The notes under the pieces: generated by a model | Seen by the model: the letters and a program-made list of their open reading frames with translations, nothing else | Told to the model about the DNA's origin: nothing | The model's database searches: none | Made by a program: the position numbers and the translations under genes | From: Clostridia bacterium | Lineage (GTDB): Bacteria; Bacillota_A; Clostridia; Oscillospirales; CAG-272 | Reading direction: 5' to 3' | NCBI GenBank assembly: GCA_017468115.1 | Contig: JAFUJS010000005.1 | Span: forward strand, 1 to 23,506 | Length of the DNA stretch: 23,506 nt | Part shown: in pieces, positions 20,645 through 23,506 of the stretch | Layout of the letters: each line of letters begins with the position of its first letter | Numbering within the stretch: position 1 is the first letter of the stretch

Positions 20645-22885
20645 TTATTTGGCAGTCGGTACATTATTTACCATTTCCCACTCGCCGTAATAGTAATAAG
20701 TTTTATAAGAGGACGAGCTTGAGCCGGGATAGCACCAATTGCTATTCCATGTGGATGGAATTTCGCTTGAGGAGCCGGCATACATAAACAGCTTTACGTA
20801 ATTGTAGCTGCTTGAATAGATAGAGTAATCTTCCATAACGGTTATTGTTTTGGGTACCACAAAGCTATAATATTTATAGCTTCCGCTTGGTAGCTGGTAA
20901 CAGTCCTCACGCACTCCATAAACGGTTTTGCCGTCTAGCTTTTCGGGTATTACCACGGGCTCGTCTGAGGAAATTGTGCCAAGATATCTTGTAAGATAAA
21001 TGTTGCCATCAATATTTTCGTATATGTAGAGCCCGTCCTCGCTATAGGCAATCTTTGAGTTGAGAACATAGTCATCAATGGAATAATACCAGGATGAATC
21101 CCAGTCCTCGGGAATAGTGTCGTGCTCAATGTATATAACACAATTAGAAAGATTGTAAAATCCGTAATTGTTAACGAGATTAACACTATTAGGAACAGCA
21201 ATATATTGTAGAGTAGAGGAACCATAGAAAGCGTATTTTGCAATTTTATCAATGCCATCCTCGATTTGAATAGCCGTTGTTAGGGAGCTTTCAAACAAGG
21301 CATATTTATTTATGCAGGAAACAGGCAAAAGCTTGTATGTTGTAGGAATAGTAACAAGACCTGCACGGTTTTTAATAGAAACAACCTCGCAAGAGAATGC
21401 CTTTTTGAGATAAACAATGTTTTCATCATCCTCTATTTCGCTTGGCGAAACGCCCAGCATATATTTAAGAAGACCAAGCTCCTCCGGAGAGTTTGCATAG
21501 CTGATAGCTGAATCCTCGAAAAAGAAGGTTGTGGCTTCAAAGCCGTATTCTACGTATTCATAAAGGTCTTCGGTGCTTTCAAAGGAAATAACAGAGCTTG
21601 GAATAAAAACAGAATGAAGGCCCTTGCAGCCTATGAATGAGGCTAAGCCTATAGAGGTTATAGAGCTTGAAAACTCAATTCTTTCTAGACGAGGATTTCC
21701 AACAAAGCCATATTTAGCAATAGTGGTAACAGGCTTTGAGTCAATTGTTTTTGGTGTTGTTATGCGTGATTCAATGCCGCCATAGTTGACAAGAGTAACA
21801 TATGTACCATTGTCAAGGTAATAGTACCCATCATCACTGGTTTTTACGTTAGAGTACAAGTAAGTGCTTGTAAATTCAGGAGCGGCGCCTGCATAGTAAA
21901 CGGGAATGTCGCTATTAAACGCATTTGAACCAATAGATTTCACGTTTGAGGGAATGTAAATAAAGCATTCTTTGGCAAAAAGTCGCCATTCGCCATCGGA
22001 GAGCAAGCTGTTATAAAAAGCGTGATCGTCGATAACCTCTATGCTTGAAAAATCAAATTCGGAAAGAGAGGTTCCATAGAAGGCATAGCTTGATAAAACC
22101 TTCAAGTTTTCGTAGTTCTCAATCTTTGCAAGAGAGGAGCAATCACGAAAGGCTCCTGCAGGAAGAGTATCAACAGGGGCGTTATTAAAATCAAAGCTTT
22201 TTAGGCTTGTATAATCTTCAAATTCCGGTAAATATTCAGTGTTTGAGCTAATTGAAATAGATGTAACCGAGGAAGGAAGAGCATCCTGCGCAATGGAAAC
22301 AACAGGCTGGTCAAAAATATAGTTAGGGATTATAATATCGGTTTCGGTGCCGGAATAGCCATAAACCTCATAGCCGGCAACACCACCACGTATTGTTGTT
22401 CTGAACAGAAGACCGTCTGTGCCAACTCTGTCCATATTGTCTACGGTAGCCTTAACGCCTGTGTCTTCGTCGCCTACCCACCAGTTGCCGTTTTCCCCTA
22501 TATATGGGGAGTTGCCATCAATTCCGTTTGTAACGGAAAAGGTGGTGCTTGTGCCGTCAGAAAAGGAAATTCTATAAGTGTCAACGTTTGAGCTTGACGG
22601 GAGCTTTACAACAGAAACAACAGTAAGGGGGTCGGCATCCTCTCCGTTTTCTCCCTTATCGCCCTTATCGCCCTTGTCGCCTTGTTCACCGGCAAAGCCT
22701 TTGTCGCCCTTAGGACCTTCCTCGCCTTGAGGACCTGTTTCGCCCTGCGGTCCTTGAGCAGGCACGCCAAGGTCGGTATCGTTGTCCCACCAGTTGCCGT
22801 TTTCGCCAATGTGCAAATATTGGTCCGAGCATGAAGCTAACAAAAAGCAAAAGCAAATTGAAAGTAGAATTAAAAGCCTTTTCAT
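20645..22885 (-). CDS. Surface lipoprotein with collagen-like segment and BspA-type leucine-rich repeats
   Basis: A 746-residue exported protein. A lipoprotein signal peptide has LLASC with Cys19 as the lipidation site. IGENGNWW occurs at 26-33 and again at 129-136, flanking a collagen-like Gly-X-Y run at about 45-82 (GPQGE and GDKGD units). Residues 85-122 form a small domain ending in FSVTNG. From about 155 to 720 come BspA-type (LRR_5) repeats with AFYG/AFRDC and strand-turn units such as VKSIGSNAF and ITSIGLASF. Such proteins mediate adhesion to host or other cells. The start follows AAGGAG and a strong promoter. The gene is monocistronic. Partner and function are unknown; the fold assignment is secure. 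Confidence 0.85.
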   Translation of the reverse strand: MKRLLILLSICFCFLLASCSDQYLHIGENGNWWDNDTDLGVPAQGPQGETGPQGEEGPKGDKGFAGEQGDKGDKGDKGENGEDADPLTVVSVVKLPSSSNVDTYRISFSDGTSTTFSVTNGIDGNSPYIGENGNWWVGDEDTGVKATVDNMDRVGTDGLLFRTTIRGGVAGYEVYGYSGTETDIIIPNYIFDQPVVSIAQDALPSSVTSISISSNTEYLPEFEDYTSLKSFDFNNAPVDTLPAGAFRDCSSLAKIENYENLKVLSSYAFYGTSLSEFDFSSIEVIDDHAFYNSLLSDGEWRLFAKECFIYIPSNVKSIGSNAFNSDIPVYYAGAAPEFTSTYLYSNVKTSDDGYYYLDNGTYVTLVNYGGIESRITTPKTIDSKPVTTIAKYGFVGNPRLERIEFSSSITSIGLASFIGCKGLHSVFIPSSVISFESTEDLYEYVEYGFEATTFFFEDSAISYANSPEELGLLKYMLGVSPSEIEDDENIVYLKKAFSCEVVSIKNRAGLVTIPTTYKLLPVSCINKYALFESSLTTAIQIEDGIDKIAKYAFYGSSTLQYIAVPNSVNLVNNYGFYNLSNCVIYIEHDTIPEDWDSSWYYSIDDYVLNSKIAYSEDGLYIYENIDGNIYLTRYLGTISSDEPVVIPEKLDGKTVYGVREDCYQLPSGSYKYYSFVVPKTITVMEDYSIYSSSYNYVKLFMYAGSSSEIPSTWNSNWCYPGSSSSSYKTYYYYGEWEMVNNVPTAK
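22640..22753 (-). repeat. Collagen-like coding repeat (GGxGAxAAGGGxGA units)
   Basis: On the plus strand the core reads as repeated 'cccttatcg' and 'cccttgtcg' units at about 22661-22680, coding for GDKGDKGDKG on the minus strand. The unit length of nine bases fits three-codon Gly-X-Y repeats and keeps frame when copies are lost or gained, so length variation would not break the gene. Confidence 0.75.
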
Positions 22886-22914
22886 AAATACTCCTTATGA
22901 ACGTATTTTAATGA

Positions 22915-22943
22915 ATTATAACATTATTTATAAAAGATTTCAA
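22915..22943 (-). promoter_or_regulatory. Sigma-A promoter of the lipoprotein gene
   Basis: On the minus strand TTGAAA (22938-22943), 17-bp spacer and perfect TATAAT (22915-22920). This is one of the strongest promoters in the window, 29 bases before the start codon. Confidence 0.85.
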
Positions 22944-23001
22944 GAGAGAGAAGGAATGTTTGTGTGCTATTTGTGGACTTTTGCTAAACATTTGTGTTGT
23001 A

Positions 23002-23024
23002 GGGGATGGCGTCCCCGACATCCC
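23002..23024. repeat. Short GC-rich hairpin module
   Basis: GGGGA TGGCG TCCCC (23002-23016) can fold, and GGGATG with CATCCC (23019-23024) is an alternative fold over the same bases. I have seen closely similar GTAGGGGA...GTCCCCGAC modules scattered in Clostridia genomes, so this is probably a dispersed repeat. Confidence 0.5.
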
Positions 23025-23047
23025 GAAAAAATGAACAGAATATGAAA

Positions 23048-23193
23048 GGCGGAGATGAGTGGATACATTGCCTTTGGCAATGCACTTCGGCGAGTCCCTT
23101 GTGAGCGAGCTCCCAGATTACTCTTGCCTCGTGTCCGCACCACATTTGTGGCGAAGCCACAAAAGATGGTTCGATACACCACTCAGCTCAGCC
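23048..23193. mobile_element. MITE-like palindromic element, about 146 bp
   Basis: The ends are imperfect inverted repeats: GGCGGAGATGAGTGG on the left (23048-23062) and, read from the right end, GGCTGAGCTGAGTGG (13 of 15 bases match). Inside are perfect hairpins at 23066-23082 (CATTGCC TTT GGCAATG) and 23145-23163 (TTTGTGGC GAA GCCACAAA). No coding capacity and no transposase are present. I see no clear target-site duplication, so mobility is only suggested. Confidence 0.45.
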
Positions 23194-23200
23194 AAAGAAA

Positions 23201-23236
23201 AAAGGCACGGTAGAAAAATCTACCGTGCCTTTTTTT
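23201..23236. terminator. Bidirectional terminator
   Basis: AAAGGCACGGTAGA, loop AAAA, TCTACCGTGCCTTT, with A-run before and seven T after. It would stop transcripts of the SpoVG-like gene coming from the right as well as any entering from the left. Confidence 0.9.
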
Positions 23237-23300
23237 GTGAAGGGCGGACAAAAAAGATATTTTCGCTTCTTTTTGTTTGGAGTTAAACTGACGCGCGTTC

Positions 23301-23506
23301 TCACATCGTCTGCGTGACGGGAGCTTGCGATTCGTCCTCGGAAAGCGTTTCCGTTTCGTCCTGTTCCTGACTCTGTTCCTCGGTCAGCTTTTGCTCGTAA
23401 GCTGCGAGGACTTTTTTGTTGAGTTCCTCTCTCGCTTCGGTAGTGATCGGATGGAAGTTCTCGCTATATTCGGTCTTGCCATCCTTTTGGTACGTGGTCG
23501 CAGGCA
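23301..23506 (-). CDS. C-terminal end of a SpoVG-like protein (partial, 5' end beyond the window)
   Basis: The minus strand is open from the window edge to TGA at 23301-23303 and gives 67 residues. It begins YQKDGKTEYSENFHPIT, then EAREELNKKVLAAYEQKL, then an acidic Glu/Gln-rich tail. The order of a short strand, a 'PIT' motif and an amphipathic helix matches the C-terminal part of SpoVG-family proteins as found on integrative conjugative elements of Clostridia. The gene uses CTC, CTG, ACG and CAG codons more than its neighbours in this window, which suggests a different origin. The identification is from pattern memory and is moderate; the coding frame itself is well supported. Confidence 0.5.
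   Translation of the reverse strand, partial: PATTYQKDGKTEYSENFHPITTEAREELNKKVLAAYEQKLTEEQSQEQDETETLSEDESQAPVTQTM

Noticed and set aside
23059..23286. 75-residue plus-strand frame at the right end
   Set aside because: It runs through the MITE-like element and the terminator hairpin, without a ribosome binding site.

Overview
The window looks like the chromosome of a low-to-mid GC Firmicute, most likely an anaerobic gut Clostridia lineage. This is inferred from strong AGGAG-type ribosome binding sites, sigma-A promoters with 17 bp spacers, a FakA/DegV/PlsX lipid cluster, an oxygen-sensitive glycyl radical enzyme with its activase, a BspA-like leucine-rich-repeat lipoprotein, and the C-terminal end of a SpoVG-like protein of the kind carried on conjugative elements. 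I could not run any search; names come from motifs I can read.

Layout. 1-130: a GACA tetranucleotide tract, the possible tail of an upstream gene and a strong terminator. 133-1710: a polytopic membrane protein with a tyrosine-rich decapeptide repeat (DUF4234-like). 1711-2265: no gene, but a dense field of hairpins ending in the promoter of the next operon. 2266-7152: fakA, plsX, a DegV/FakB-like fatty-acid binder, a double-GNAT-like protein and an acyl carrier protein, followed by separately promoted plsC (7252-8076) and a NagD-like HAD phosphatase (8190-8996). FakA and FakB phosphorylate fatty acids, PlsX exchanges acyl groups between ACP and phosphate, and PlsC completes phosphatidate synthesis, so this is a coherent phospholipid acyl-chain locus.

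9128-12077: a short glycyl radical enzyme of unknown substrate plus its radical SAM activase. 12108-16346: a carbohydrate/ester cluster. A clan-A type glycosidase (minus strand) is divergent from a GH172 protein, a serine beta-lactamase-fold hydrolase and a 160-aa protein; both divergent promoters carry dyads.

16389-18893 (minus strand): a small accessory cluster of a PD-(D/E)XK nuclease-like protein, a 346-aa regulator with two winged-helix modules, a 125-aa unknown and a 106-aa sigma-region-4-like protein. The nuclease and regulator genes have nearly identical ~108 bp promoter-leader cassettes. This is the best candidate for an undescribed system here. 19025-20519: an SGNH hydrolase translationally coupled to a DMT-family permease. 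20645-22885: a lipoprotein with a collagen-like stretch and BspA-type repeats. 22886-23300: promoter, hairpins and a MITE-like palindromic element. 23301-23506: the C-terminal end of a SpoVG-like gene with different codon use, probably the edge of an integrated conjugative element.

Several intrinsic terminators share the same apex sequence (ACCCTGTGT), and no rRNA, tRNA or CRISPR array was seen.
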